Notes: a model not told the origin generated them from the letters alone. Positions 10,913-25,664 are shown, counted from the first letter of the stretch. The stretch: 64,000 nucleotides of DNA from Atrichornis clamosus (GCA_013400975.1 WBMZ01012189.1:62001-126000); one strand, 5' to 3'. Program-made: numbers and translations.

Positions 10913-13900
10913 CAACAAAATTCACCACGCACACCTCCGCATAACCACGGCTTGGTTTTAACACACATTTTATTTTCCATAAGCAGTGGTGTCTCAGTTT
11001 TTTCTTCTAAGGAAGCAGCAGGAAAACAATTGTGATTACACATTTTCAATTGGATCCCTGCATCCTGAAGCAATGGCATCCCTCTCTTCTCAACAGTATG
11101 AATGAGAGTACCTGGCACTCACCCACGTGATATGAACATCATAAAATAAATCCTCCACTTCAGTTTCCCACCACACACAATGCTTCCCTCCCTAATATTC
11201 AAAATACAGATATTAAATACACAGAACACCTGTGAGTTGCAAAGAAATTCCCTTATTTTACAATTCCATGATTTATATCAAGGCACAATACCCAAATATT
11301 GCCCATATTGAATTAAAAAAAACACCATATATAGCCCACCTGTTCTTTGCCTGGACCCAAAATGAAGTCCACATGCCCTGTTACTTCACAGCACTGGCCT
11401 ATCTCATTGCAAGAACTTTATCAGGAATAAGGTGCACAAGCTGCTCTACAAAATACTGTGACAGTGCTCTCATTCTACCAGACGAGGTATTTTAACAGTC
11501 TACAAGAGGTAATAATGTTCAAAATCAAAAAATTAACAAACAAGGCTTTACTGGACTTCAGACATAAGGCTGAGAAGTGATACTGCAATTTTTCATTAAC
11601 AACAGAATGAAACAAAGTAATTATGACCTAATCTTATCTAGTTTATAGTGTTACCATCTCTATTGTATTGATCAGATGCAAGAAAAAAGGAACAACACTG
11701 AGTAAGGATCAAGTACCTCTCCCTGCCACCACAAGTCACAAAAGCTTATGAAAATTCTGTTTTCTCAGTGTCCCTTCCTACTTACTTTCATTCATTAAAA
11801 ACTTGCAAATACACAGAAAGAAGCCAATTTTTGTTTTCATTTATCTCCTCTAATATACCATCAACTCCCTAAATAAAAAGCAGCTGTTGTCTGAAAAGAA
11901 AACATTACTTCCAGATTTAGATAGGAAAGTTTCTAAAGCTATTTTAAAAGAAAGAAAAATGTTCCAAGAAGACGAGCAAGGTAGTAACACAAAACAAGCA
12001 GAACACAGAAAATTACCAAAATGGACAAAAATTATTTTTTAGAAGTACAATAAAAAAGCCTGCTCTCCTATTGAAAAAAATCCTCCAAAAGAGAATAAAT
12101 GAATAAAGAAGTCCCAAACATGAAGTTATCTTTTTCTTTGTACCATGTAATCATATCTTTTTTCTTGATTCTGTGTAAAGAGTGACATTACATTTTCTCC
12201 TCCAGTCCTAGAATACCATACTTAAAATAATCAAGGGAAATCACACCATGTGAGTTCACAGCTCTGCTCTTCAACTTGCAAAAAATATCTTAACAGCATC
12301 CTCAGAATACATACTATCTAAAGAAATAAAGGCACAACATTTGTATGGAAGAGTCATCCTGTTCAGTTGGAGAGACTCAAATTTAAAGAGGCAAAAATTA
12401 TTTGTTCCACCTCTACATACAATCCCCATGACAAAGAACAAATTCTCTTTATACCTTGCAGCCATCTGCCTCAAATTCAGAATTTAAATAATAATTAAAA
12501 GTGCATGATAAATATTAACAACAAAACAATGACAATTAAACATTGACAATAAAAAAATTTAAAATATGACATACATGAGGAGTAAAAGGAAATGAAAAAA
12601 GCTGTAGGCACACATACAGACAAATACTGAGATACTTAACACACATACTCCAAACACAAATCTGTGACATTAGTAGCACACATGGTTTTTTCCAAACATT
12701 TAAAACACAGCTTTAGGACTGACCTTTGACTTCCTTCAATACAGCTCTGTTTCTTTGAATTTACAGTGAAGGTACATCCACAACCAGGAGGAAAAAAAAA
12801 AAAAAATGGAGTTGTTTCACCATCAGCCCAGGGCAGTTAAATACTCCTTGCACTGGGTGAGACAACAACTCACCCAGCACACCTGAAGCTCAGTTAAACC
12901 ACTCTGGCCCTTGATACAAAGCAAATAAAACCCAGGTGGGGCAGCCAGGGTTTCCCAATAGGGTTAATGGTGGTGATGTACCAGCAGAGGAATTTGTTGC
13001 CGTTTGATGCCCTTCAATGCCAGAAGGGCTTCTCCCTTTGCCATGAAACTTTTGTTTCTTGGAATCTCTAATTCTACATTTTCTTTTAGGTACTGGCAAA
13101 AAAAGGCAGATGACATAGAAAGTGCTCAGCTGGCAGAAGAAAATTCATAATATCTTCTTTATCCTAACCAATTGATTTTGACATGGAATTTTTTGCAGTC
13201 ATGCTGTTTCTAAACTTTGGAAATAGCAAAACAATTAAAACTTTAGGTATTTACTCAGAATATAGTCAAAACTGTTGTCCAAACCTTATGAGAAGAATAA
13301 ACACATGCTACTGTGTTAGTGAATTCTGAAGAAAAAAGAAAATATTTATACAACCAATACGTGGCAAAAGAGCCCGTTTTAAATGTTGGTGATAAAAGTT
13401 CAAGGATTTAAATGGCATCTGTCATTTAGTTAGAATAATTTGTTAATTACAATAGCAAGTTATTTATACTCTCGGCTATCCAGATAGTAGTAGTTAGAAA
13501 TTTGTAAACAATAAGCTTGTCTATAACAGATCCTCTTTGACTAACAGGGCTTTTATTTCCTGGAAAATATTGTTTCTCTTACACTAAAATAGGAAGAGGA
13601 AGACTTACAAGTAACAAAGTTAAAAGAAAACAATTAATCTGTCTCGTTGCTGACAACAGAGTGATCACCACTTCATAAACTGAAACCTACCTTCACTTTC
13701 AGCCTATTGATGACATTGTGCTAAACTTTTATGCATTTGCTAGAAGAATGCCAGTTAAAGGCTGCTTATTTGGAGAAACAAATAAAAAAGCATCTGAACT
13801 ACTACAAAAAGCTGTGAAAGAGACACAAGAATATTCTTAAGGTACAGAACAACATAATAATGAAAATTTATTCAAAGGTAAGCAAATACTAAAGCTTTAT

Positions 13901-16900
13901 CAGAAAACAACAACTTGAAATGAGTTAAATGATTTGGTGAAATGGAAAGTAAAAAGGTCTTCTAAGCTTTTTGTTGCTTACAAATCAGATGTGAAAAGTC
14001 CTCAAATAAAATACTGTAAAAATTGAGGACTATACATGAAAGACTGCTGGCTTTATTATTGTGCCAGAAAACAGCAGCCTAGCGTGGGAAATTCACTTCC
14101 TATGTGAATAAGAGCAGGGAACACACCTATGAAACCCCTGACACACATCACCAGTACTGACAGAACAGGCAGGACATGCTACACCGTGCTGCATTATCAT
14201 GGAGGTGTGCTTCAGGCACCTATGCAAAAGTGTGTTTTTAAGAGTTAAAAATTAATTCAGTCAATAACCCTTTAGCAAAGACCATTTAAAAATATATATA
14301 TACTTCATAAAGTTGTGTCATGGAACAAAAATGAAAATAACATATTTCACATAAAAGTAATTAGTATGAGACATGAGTGATCTACATGTGTAGAACAGTT
14401 AATGTTCTGCTTTCAACTAGTGATTGAAGGAGTATAATTTTTAGGTAAATAATATTAACTCATAAAAAAGGCTTTCTAGCTAATTTTTCACTCATCTTTT
14501 GAAATCTGATATTTTATGGAGCTTTAGTTTCATTCACCAAACCTCTCTTATGAAAATAGCTTTTCTTCTTTCCATGTAATTTCCATTGTTTGAAATGTTA
14601 AAAAGCCTGAAATGCATAAAACATGGAAACCAAGCACCATTAAATACTACATAATGTGACAGGAGAAAGAGATCGCAGAAAATTGTTACTATGTGAAATA
14701 AACTCCATTAATAAGCATTTAATTTCTTTATTTAGAAAACAAAAATTCTCTAGACAGTAATAAACTAGCATTTTTAATGTGGAAGCTCGAAGTTCCTAAG
14801 AGTTTTGAGCCATACAATTGCTGTTTTATTCTCTCATGTTTCTGAAACTTCCCTTTGGCACAAACACTGAAGAACAAACTATAAAAGCGTTACCAGTCTT
14901 CGTGACAGACTTTTTCTCTTTCTTGTTATTGAAGAAGATAAGATTTATTTTACTGTCTGAAGATCAAAAAATGAGGAAACATTTTGATAGCTGAGGAAAA
15001 CAAGTTTTGATACTGTATAGCCAGCATTGAAGTCACACTATGAATTGACAGAAACTCCTTTGCACTTGACAGTTTTCATCACATTAGGGAAAAGAATCTC
15101 AGCAGTTTCAGATCAAGATTTTGATCTCACTTATATTGGTGGAAACTCACAGTAATTCCACTGAAGTGTTTAATCCTGCCAGAATATCTTTATAGTAATG
15201 TTATAATCCATATTTATTTTGTCCCAAGTCATTCCACCCACATGTACAGATCCCTACCAAAGGATTGCTGATACCAAGGGAATAACCAAGAGTTCAGAGA
15301 TGTTTCTTTTAAGAAAGAGAGAAAGAAATAGGCAATACCAAATGAAGGGGAGCAGTGGGGAGTGGGGGACAGAGGGACGCAATGGGACACAGAGACAAAA
15401 AAACTAAAATATCCCTACAACACCCCCTCTAAAATAAGCAACCACCAAAAAATATCATCAGCTTTGCCATCTGGCAAACCACAACAGCTTCCCTCCAAAG
15501 TTGGCACAGCTGCCTTAATGTTAAGGTCAGGTGCTGGTCAATACTTTTAAAAAACATCTCTCTCCCTGATTAATCAAGGAGGATTGCTTCTTAAAATACC
15601 TTTCCTGAGAATCAGTGTGAAATATTAAAGGAAAACTTATATAATGCAGCATATTCTGACATTTGCTACGGGACTTGAGAGAAGATGACACAGAGAAGAA
15701 AAATATGGTTTTAATCCCACATTTTTCTTGTAAAAGAGAGATTACTTAAATTATTATTTAAATTATAATTTTATTAATCTGTCTTCGTAGCAATGAATAT
15801 TACAGGAAGAAGAGTGATTTTTACTTCCATTTATACTATGACCTATATTGCTTGCACATGCACCTTTTAAAAGAAATAAAATATCACAGTAATAGGAGGC
15901 AGAGACATTTGTATACTAAATACATATTTTTTCATTGCTTTGATGGTAAAAATATTTTTCTTACCCACACTGGAAGCTTAGAAGTTAGGAGAACAGTTAT
16001 GTAAAATATTAATAGCTGATTAGAGCTTTGTTCTGGACTTAAGACTCTCCTGAAGCTCGTGCCAGGTACTTGGTTTGATTTTACATGTCTGTGGTGCTGT
16101 TTTCTATACAAAAGCCACTGGCACCAAGAGGTCTTTTTCAGATTAATTTTTCTTCCTTGGATATATAGAGGAAGGTTTATTTAATAGTTCTGCCCATCAA
16201 TTGCACCCCCTTTTTCTCTCCTCTCCTTCCCATCAGCCACAAATCCATTTTCTGACAAGTAGCATTCTGGAATGGGCATGGTCCTGCAGAGGCAAAAGCA
16301 GAAAGCCAAGTTCTGGCAGAAACACCAAGCACTAGAGAGATGCAGAGGCAAAACCAACACTTTTTTTCATGTATCAGAGACATTAGAAGTCTTTTTTTTT
16401 TTTACAGTTACCTGCAGGGCAATATAAAGAACATGGGTTTTGTCAATCAGCTTTTATTTCTTTATGTACAGTTCCTGAAGTAAAAACAAAAGTAAGTTTC
16501 TGATCAAAGTCCTTTCTTGTGGAAGGCAATTACCTAAATTGGAGAACAGAGAAGTGCAATAGAAACTTGTACTCATCACAAACTCTCATGAGTCCTCCAT
16601 GATTTTACAGGGATCAATAGGAAGAGCAAGAGATAGAAATAAATTGGTACAGACCAATTACCAGGATACTCCAAGGAACTCCTCTCTTTCCAAATGAATT
16701 TCCCTTTCCCCTTTCTCCATCTTCCCCTATCTTCAAGACCTGGTACCCTTGTTGATTCAGAGTTTTGAGAGTCTGCTAATGAGAATCTTATCAGTCTTAA
16801 GCATTTAATTGATTTTTACCTTCAGTATCATGTAGCACAGTCTCCACATGAGGGGAATTAAGAACTGCCAATTCCATACATTGTTCTACTCATCTATTAT

Positions 16901-18824
16901 ATTCTTTGCTCTTCTTCTTCATTCTTTTCACAGAATGCATTTATTACTCTGCTCAACACACAAAGCCTTTTCCCAGCTACATCAGAGAAAGCTAACAGAA
17001 CAAATACTGTTTAAGTCCCCCAAAGTCTTGTAAAACTGTAGGAATAATGGTGAGTCTCATTACCTGGAGATGAAAGAAGAAAGAACTAAAGGCTTGAACA
17101 ATCACTATCTTGAGCTCAAACCATTCTGCTAAGACCTTGCAAGAGCCTGAGGTCCTTAATGGATGTGAGGAAATAAATTCATTCCGATACTAACATTCGT
17201 CATTCTGTATGAGATTTTAAGCCATTTTAGAATAAAAGCATGATCTCAATGCATGACAGAATTGTGACAGGCTTCTGTCCTCTCTTGCAAGCCAGAATGT
17301 CTCTGCAAATTGCTACTCATAAAAAGTGTACAATCTTAAAGCTTTATCAAAAAGAAGGTATTGAAAACTGAAATTCAAAGTAATTTTACGTACACCAGAG
17401 GTGTCTTTGTTTATGGAATGCCTTGACAAAATCTAGTGTATGCACAGGTTCATTTTCCATAAAGTTCATAAAAACACGTCTGATTCTCCAACAACCCTTA
17501 AATCTTGTTCTTCCCACAGATGTGTTGCTATCAGATTAAAACCCGTGTAGTACAAAGCAAAAAATATGAATATTAAAGCTTCCCCAGAACTCAGGAGTAC
17601 TTTGCATAAGAAAGTAACCACACTAAATTAGAAACGCTTTTCATTTCAACAGCTTGCTCTCAGGCAGAGAACTTGAAGAAATCTGAAGTACTGTCCAGGA
17701 AAAATGAAGAGTCCAGTTAGTTGATATACTTTAATTAGAATCTAAATTTTCCTCTCAGTGAAAACCTTTGAACAACTCAATTAAATTCACACTGATTTGA
17801 CACCCCAAGCTGTGTGTTGATTCATTTTCAAACCATTGGATCTAGGACAGAACTCACTGCACAACAGACATGTGCATTCCTTTTCAGAAGGGTGGAAAGA
17901 TCACTTGGAAATAAGCTCAGGCTGTATGTTCAGACTGAGGTTTTGCCACAAGCATTCTGTGCTCTTTGGAGTGTTTAAGCAGTTTATTTTTATGGCAGAC
18001 ACATGGCAAATAGTACATTGCTGATTTAATTAATCCCATAAATAACCTTTGCAAAGCTGAACACTGAGGCAAAGAGGAGTGGCATTAATCACATATCTTT
18101 GTTTAAAGTTACAAAAGTTTTTTGAGACAGATTTTTTTGTTTTGAATTTAATATGTAACTGAGCCTAACAAGAATTTTTAGATACTCGTTAATTGATTAC
18201 CTATATTGACTTACATAACACATAGAGAACAGAGGCTAAACACAATGTAATCTAATACATTTAAAATGTGATATTCAGAATAAAAACCAGAACAATATCT
18301 TATTATTTGGGCACAGAGATAAGTCATGACAGTATCTAAATATCTTGAAAGAGAAGGAAAAAAAATACATTCAAAATAAGTCTTAAACGTCAAATTAATA
18401 GCAATAGTACAGAAACACTTAATAGAAAAATTATAATGCTTTTAAATCAATTGAGAAATAACTTTACAGGAATCAAGTAATGTTATTTTCAGAGCCAGTT
18501 CAACAGTTCTCAAAAAACTGAAAAACTGAATTTTGCCATATCAAAAAATAAGAACCAGTGAGAAAACAAGGTATAACTACACTGTGCCTGTCCCAGAACA
18601 GACAAAAAGCAAAGCTAGACAGAGTGCCTTTGTTAGTGAAAGAGGAGGGAAAGTGGCTCATAATAAAAAAGAATTGATTATGAAAGAATTTTCTCTCTTT
18701 CTCTTTGCAGTCCCTAGCAAAGTCTCTATTTGTTCCTATGATTTGCAAGACTAATATTGACTGTGCTCTATGATTCAGAGCCTGATACAACTGATCAGGA
18801 ATTGCAGCATCTTCCTGTCTACAG
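10913..18824. other. Unique AT-rich DNA, no recognised gene
   Basis: About 7.9 kb with no recognised gene or interspersed repeat. A poly-A run of 15 lies at 12792-12806. Scattered exon-like signals occur, most notably around 12982-13150 and 17000-17060, but none joins into a convincing gene model. Confidence 0.5.
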
Positions 18825-18842
18825 ACACACACACACACACAC
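18825..18842. repeat. (AC)9 microsatellite
   Basis: Nine uninterrupted AC dinucleotides, preceded by 'ctacag' and followed by 'aggaagg'. It is a short potentially polymorphic locus. Confidence 0.95.
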
Positions 18843-21800
18843 AGGAAGGTACAATACACTAATTGACAAAGCTCAAAAGAACTGTCTTTACATTTCTTGC
18901 ATATGAAGCAAAAGAAAAGCAATTATTTCATTCTAGATCTTAATGTACACTACTTACATTTTTAATGCATCCCCTAATTTTTCTTCTGCATGCACAATAC
19001 TTTTCTATTTTAAGACTGCTCTTGAATGTTGGATTCTTGGTAAAGAATCTACTTAAAATGTACATGTTTTGACATAGTAAAAAAGTATAGCAGGGGGAAA
19101 AAAATTACTAAGTCTAGTGTCTACTAAACTGAGCTGTCCTCCAGAATAGACATGGGAAGAATGCAATGGGGACATTTCATCATTACAGGAAATAATAAGT
19201 AGATGGATGTTTACTTCACTGTGTTTCCCCCTTAAGAGGTCAATGCTGACATAAACCCATACAGAATCTATCATGGAAAGGGATGGATTTGCTGTAGATG
19301 TGGTTAAATTCAGGAATAACATAAGCATCTTGAGGCATACTGTATCACTGAGTAGTTTTAAAGCAGTTTCATTGACAAAATCTTGCAGAAAAGTGAAAAA
19401 ACAGCTGATAGTTTGATATTACACATCCTGCTCCTCACCTCTGAGTGGTTTACTTTCCACACAGGCCTTTCCAAGATTCGGGTGCATTCAACCATTCAAA
19501 TATTGATCTTTAGCACAGCAAACTACTAGATTTATTACTGAAAAATACCTTTATGGTAAACCTAAACATTCTGAAATAGCAGATGTTTATTTTGTAGGTG
19601 TCACCACTGCATCTATCCTATCTGATAGCAGGAACAAGGACCAAATTCTACTTTCAATTGTTTGAGAAGGAGTTGAACAGGAACTTGCACCAGTGAAACA
19701 GAGCTGAATTAGGACAGGTTCTAAGGAATCTGAAACAGTCATTCTAGTTGATCTAGGTGTAGTTGTCATATGTCAAAAGAAACCATCTAAGACTTCACTG
19801 AAGAAAAGCTGTGCTCACTTGCTTCCAAGCTCAAGCCCATGGGTGAAACATTCACAGGAGATGAAAACAGTCTTTAAAAGAAGAGTTTCTTTCTCTTCCC
19901 TGAAATACATATGCTGTCTGTTTCTGGTAGCTATAGCACTTTGAGGAGCACACTGCAGATTCAACTAAATTGGCTGCTAACAGGCAGAAAAATCTGCTGA
20001 ACAGAAAACATTTCTCCTCATGGTTTTCTAGACTTTGAAGTAGGAGCTGCCTCAGCCAGGCTGAACAGGGTTCCCATCTCTCATGCTTCCTATGAAACTG
20101 TTTGGTGGATTAGATCAAAGCATTTCTAGTACAAAGAGCTGACTTGCTTACAGTTTGTAAGTGCAAATAGACAAGTCCCTGGATATCTAATACACCTAAA
20201 TACAGGTGGCTGGACAGTGCTGAACAGATACCAACAACATTCCAGCATGTGGGTGAGATAACAATGCTGCTCCTTTAACATTCACAAATATTGCAACTTA
20301 AAAAAATCCCATACTTTTCAGTACTCCCATTGCCCTTCCTCACTCTGTAGTATTTTTGGACAGTACTTTTTTTAGAAAAACAAAGATATGTTATATGGAA
20401 GGGAAACACGTCTGGAGTTTGCCCTTCTATGACTATATTAAATTCAAGAACACAGCAAGAAACCACAAAAATACCCCAAGGAAATTAGTCAGATTGACTT
20501 AGACTTGAATTATTTATAAATATTTCTAAATTGGAATATTTTCAATAATACTTTTCCTTGATTAGTAAAAAAATAATTACTTGATGCATTTATGGACCTT
20601 ATGCTTGTATCAGAGGTCAGTGCAATATTTAAAGAAAACTGTGGCCTAATTGCTTTTGAGAAGTCATCGTCAAGCAATTAAATCTTACTGACACACATCT
20701 TAGAAATTGTGATTTTGACTCTGCATTTTATTACATTCAGGAGACAAAATTATTTTAAAAGTGTCATCCAGCCCACGCTCAGTGTGTAAAGTGGCATCAT
20801 TAGGTTTTTATACTCATTTGCCCAGAGGGAAAGGACTACAATGAGTCCAAAGGAATGGACAAGTCCATCTCTGAATTTTGTTTGCGAACGTAAAGAGCTG
20901 GGAAGTCCCAGCTTTCCTACCTTTAGGGAAAGAACACTACAGCATTTGGGTAGAGAACATCCAGCCCACCAGTATGGATTTCCTAGGAGAGATGTAAGTC
21001 ATAACTCCTCATTAGGACTGCCCAGTTTACTGCACCACTCTCACCTATACTGGGGCTGTACTGAAACTACTATTTCTGAAAAAAATATGTATCATCAAGG
21101 TTAAGCATTCAATAGGTTTCAAGCCATCAGCTAAAAATGCTTGAGAAAAGGCAAACAAGTGCAGATGTAAACAGTTTCAAATATTGAGTTTGATCTTCCA
21201 TTACCTTACATCTTTTACCACTTGCATTTTAGAAGAATGGTATCAGAACAAAATGGCATCAAAATCCGACTCTCTGGCAGTAGCCATGCTGTTTTATTCA
21301 CACTCTTTAAGGTTCTAAGGCATCAGAGACTCTGTCTCACAGACCTCAGAAGTCCATAAAAGAGACATCACAGGACATTTTAAACTGAAAAACAAAGTAC
21401 TTATCTTCTGGCATTTCAGCTTCAAGAAATTTTTCACAAGGAGGAAATAAAAAAAAGTCAGTGTACTCCACGAGATGTAACAGGCACTTATGAAGCAAAT
21501 GATCTTCTTGAGATGAAGACTCCATTCAAAATACACTTTCAAGTATAATCTCAGTATTCTTAGTTCTTATGAATAGGAATTTTTTTTGTAAATTTGTCTT
21601 TAGACTCTTAGAAGAATGTACTTAACTAACTTGAAAGTAAAAGTAGATAAAAAGCTTAGGAAACTCAAAAGAGCTGATTTTCCAAAATTCAAGACTCTAA
21701 GAGGAAATAATATCCAATATGTTCATATCTGTATACATATCTGCCTATATATAGGGACACACATGAACCCTTAGTGTTAAATTACAGATGACATAAAGAT

Positions 21801-22930
21801 TTGATTAGGTTTTTAAACTCAAAATGTGAAGAACACCACCTACTCAATTTTCCCAAATGTTATTTCTTGATACTTAGCTAATGTCATTTATTTTTTCAAC
21901 AGTTAATCCCCTTGCCTCTATTTTTCTATGTACAGGAACAAAACACCGTGGACAGCTTTGGCAGAATACTGGAAAGAAAGAAACTTTCAATACTACTTTC
22001 TTTTACTTAAAATCTCACACACACAAGATATTATTTGTCACGTGAATAGCCCCCTCTAGTTCTGAATTCATACACTGGATAGATGAACAGGTAAATTCCC
22101 ATCTCTCCTGCTCTCAATGCTTGGCTGGGGACAGTTTCCAGTAGCAGGTTAGAAAGTAACAGTCCTTAATGTAAGAATTCTAGTCCCCAAATAGAAGAAG
22201 AAATCTTCCTTCTTTCATCAGCACTAAAATGTTTTCAAGTTTCCAATAAATCAATAAGTATTTCATTTTGCTATTTTGGAAAAAAAAAAAAGTAATCACA
22301 AAGGGACTTCACAAAAAAATGTTATAATGTAAAGAGCAGCATGAAACTCCCTTACACATAAGTTTACAAGACTTATGACTCTTTTATGGGGTGTGAGATG
22401 ACTCTCGTTCAAATTCACCTTGTATTTAATGTCCCTGTGATGAACTTCCTTCTTCCTCTTGCACATGGCAGCGAGAATGTTGTCACCGTGCTGCAACCGA
22501 TCTCCCAAAGCCAGTTCTCTTCACGCTGTTCAATTTTACATGAAACACTGAAATATTCATTGGAACAAATAGAGAGCATTGAAAGCGAGTCTATAGCTTT
22601 GGGGTTAGGGCACACAGCTGGCAGGGGCAACACCTGGGCGCCAATACCTTTTCCAGTGGATATTTAAATATTTATACAAAATTGAACAGCTGCAAAAAGA
22701 GAGAAAGAGGTATCTCCTGCCAAATAGGTTAGAACACCTTCCAGAGACAATTTGAGGTAAATGCTTCTAGAAGAAGCACTAGGGCTATTCAGCCAAACCC
22801 AGCAGCTGAAGGAATTTTCTTCAGTGAAGAAGCACAGTAAACCTAACCCTGGAAGTAATAAAATAAAATTATAATAATGATAACAATTACAACACTGATT
22901 TAAGATTTTGGTTTAAATCCCATTCCATTA
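18843..22930. other. Unique DNA, no recognised gene
   Basis: No recognised gene or repeat. The segment 22386-22669 is less AT-rich and open in three frames; see the findings. Confidence 0.5.
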
Positions 22931-22966
22931 TTTCTCTCTTATACAAGCTTTCTCTCTTATATAAGC
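22931..22966. repeat. 18-bp tandem duplication
   Basis: Two adjacent copies of 'tttctctcttatacaagc' (22931-22948) and the same with one substitution (22949-22966). Confidence 0.9.
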
Positions 22967-23499
22967 CTTTTTCATACCATAAATCTGGATTTCTATATGT
23001 AAGCTGTTTGATGTTATGAAAAACCTAAAAAATCCCAGTGACTGAAGTTTTCATTTTACCTATTTATCTACTCTTTCCCTTTACTATTATAGTAATCCAC
23101 AATGCTGGATTTATTTCTCCTCATTTTAATTATTATTTCATTAATTATCTTTCTAATTAAAATTTTAAGTCTTTTTTTCCAAAATAATAAGTCTCTTTTT
23201 CTTTGAAACGCATGATCACATATAAATAAAATCACACTGAGATTTTGACCAGTGCTTGAAAATCTTTTGCACCCAAGTCAATATTCTGACAAATAAAGGT
23301 CAGGTGTGTCAGACACAAAATCATTTCAGTAAAATGATTTTGCAGTTGCTGATAGCTTCAGGTATCTACATTTTTTTACAAGTCCAAACCAATTTAACCA
23401 CATTTTCAGGAATGTCCAAGAGGTTGTGTAGAGTTTTTCTGGTTGTAGAACCATCCACCGACAGAAATGGTAACAAAAATCTATTTCCCAGAACTAAGG

Positions 23500-23680
23500 A
23501 CATAGTTTAGGAATCCCATTCCTAATTAATTCTCTTAATCCCTTCTTGAACCCACTGATACTTTTGATCTCCACAGTGTCACGTTGCAAAAACAACAATC
23601 ACAACACAATTGAATTCACTGCCTGGGATTTTGCTGGCATCTTTTTTGTTTCATTGACCATAACGTTTCAACACAAACCC
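23500..23680 (-). mobile_element. Ancient CR1-like LINE fragment, highly diverged
   Basis: The text around 'cccttcttgaacccactgat', then 'tttgatctccacagtgtcac', then 'ttcactgcctgggattttgc' resembles, in reverse complement, the conserved 3' untranslated and terminal coding part of old reptile and bird CR1 lineages. Divergence is heavy and there are gaps. I read it as a fossil copy predating most bird radiations. This is recognition from memory of the consensus; a repeat-library alignment would settle it. Confidence 0.5.
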
Positions 23681-25664
23681 TGTATGTAAGATAAATCACT
23701 TTGAAAGAGTATCTTTGTAGAATATTCCTTTAGCAATTCTGGTTCTGTTTTCTAATACTAAAATCAATATTTAACCTACACACAAAAATTAAAATTATGT
23801 ATAATGTCAGCATTCTCTCGTTTTCCCCAAACATCTGAGGGAAATAATAAACTAAAACTAGCTGAAACAAGTTTGGGAAAATGAAGTACAAATGAGTGTA
23901 GCACAGCTTTAAACTAATTGAGGTAACGTGTACATTTATAGCACTGAAAATGGATGGCAGCATATACTTTACAGTTTACTCAGCCTTATCAATAAAAACA
24001 TCAACATTTTTCACCCAGACAAGGTTTGATGTTCCTGTTAAACAGCTGGCTAAACACACTCCATCTTCCTCCCTGGGCCACAATCAGAGCCATCAGTACA
24101 ATTCCAAAGCGACATCTTTCCCTAAGTGCCGACCTGTGCAATAGAGAACCTGCCCACTTGTTTGTTCTTCCATTTAAAGCAAGCAGCAGAACTCTTGTGT
24201 CTCTGCAGCAAACATGCTGGAAACAATTTGTCAGCTTTTGCAATTTAACTCACTCTGTGGACCTTTCACTGTGCAACTTTGTGAAAAAGCACCTTCTGAT
24301 CAATCCATCAACATCCACCACGTTTCAATGCTATGAGAAGCCTTTTAGGAAAGCTGCAACACATAAAGCTTTGCCAATTTTCCCTATCTAAAATGAACAC
24401 TGAAATTACAAATTTCTCTTTCAGTTATAACTTTTTCCTCTCCACTCTCCACCACAAACTTACTTTCACTCACACACACCCCCTCCCTTTTTAGCCCTTT
24501 TTAGTTTAGTTTTTAACTGATTTTCATGTAGAATGAGTAAAGCTGTGAAACTTTCTACACCTGCGGGAGATTTCAGGATGGCTTCTCTGTACAACTGCAG
24601 AAAGAAGTCACTTTTTTGTTGCTACCCAGTTTCTGATGGGCTGATTCAGAAACAGCCAAGGTGTTTTCTTTGCTATTTTCCCTTGCATGAATTAACCCAG
24701 ACTGCACTGTAGAAACCTGAGGACTACTGAACTTGACAAAAACATAAGACATGAGAAAGACATTTTCCAATAAAACATAGAGCAAAATAAAGATTCAAGA
24801 GAGTTTTGTGACTAATCTCAGATTAGTCAGTCAGTCCTACAGTCTTGGTGCAAGTAAGTTCTCTCTCAGAGCAGAAGAAAAGGTGTTTTAGGTTTATTTG
24901 GGTACTCTGCTGTGTATAATGGAAAGGTTATGGGTAAAAAATAATGATATTGCATAATGATATTGCATAAAAAGGATCCTCATACACTGGAAGACTGGAT
25001 TTAAAGGGGCTCAAAAAACCCAAACCCAAACATCTGAGACAGAATGGCCCGTCTTGTTCCAAGGCAGAGCCAACAAAAGTAGCACACGGGCCAACCACTA
25101 CAAGCAAGACAATCAGTGGTATCCACCAAAAGGTTGGAGACCTGCAATTGCTTTCCAATTTTTTGCAGGTAAAAACAACAGAGGAATTGGCACCACCCAC
25201 CCAGATAAATCACTGACTGCAGCAACTGGATTCAACAGTGCTAAAAAATCCCACACATTACCAAACTTCTCCTAGATCTGATTAGGGGCTAGAAAAGTCA
25301 CAGACTGCAGATGATAAGAGAAAGGATGTGCAGAGGAAAATTATTCATATTAGAGAATATGCAAATACTGTAATGAGGTGAACTCACTCATTGAGCTAAC
25401 ACAATTTAATAGCACAGGGGAAAAGGCCGCTTGTTAATGGGTTAAAAACGTGACAAACCCTCAAGTCCATTGCTAGATGTCTCTAAGGGCAGAGAACTGA
25501 AAAAAATTTTGAGTTTGACAGTGTATTTTGAAGAACAGCCAAGTATCAAAAAAGTGAAGCTAACCCAAGGTGTGTGACCTCTTAGACATTTTTTTATTTC
25601 TTTTGTAGTAAAGACTGAAAGCTTTTTATGCAAGAGCTCCTAAAAGTTGGGAATTCTCTTCTGG
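23681..25664. other. Unique DNA, no recognised gene
   Basis: No recognised gene. It includes 24026-24391, a 121-codon plus-strand frame without recognisable motifs, and 25054-25275, which is open on both strands. Confidence 0.5.
24941..24966. repeat. 13-bp tandem duplication
   Basis: Two exact adjacent copies of 'ataatgatattgc', followed by 'ataaaa'. Confidence 0.95.

Noticed and set aside
10261..11118. Frames of 77-137 codons on both strands
   Set aside because: They overlap the CR1 3' fragment and reflect its sequence. The CR1 coding frame is itself broken.
16440..16500. Exon-like segment with strong splice sites on the minus strand near 16408-16470
   Set aside because: All three frames contain stops, so it is not coding; without transcripts a non-coding exon cannot be supported.
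24026..24391. 121-codon plus-strand frame
   Set aside because: It has no recognisable motif, no promoter or splice context, and a length compatible with chance in 64 kb.
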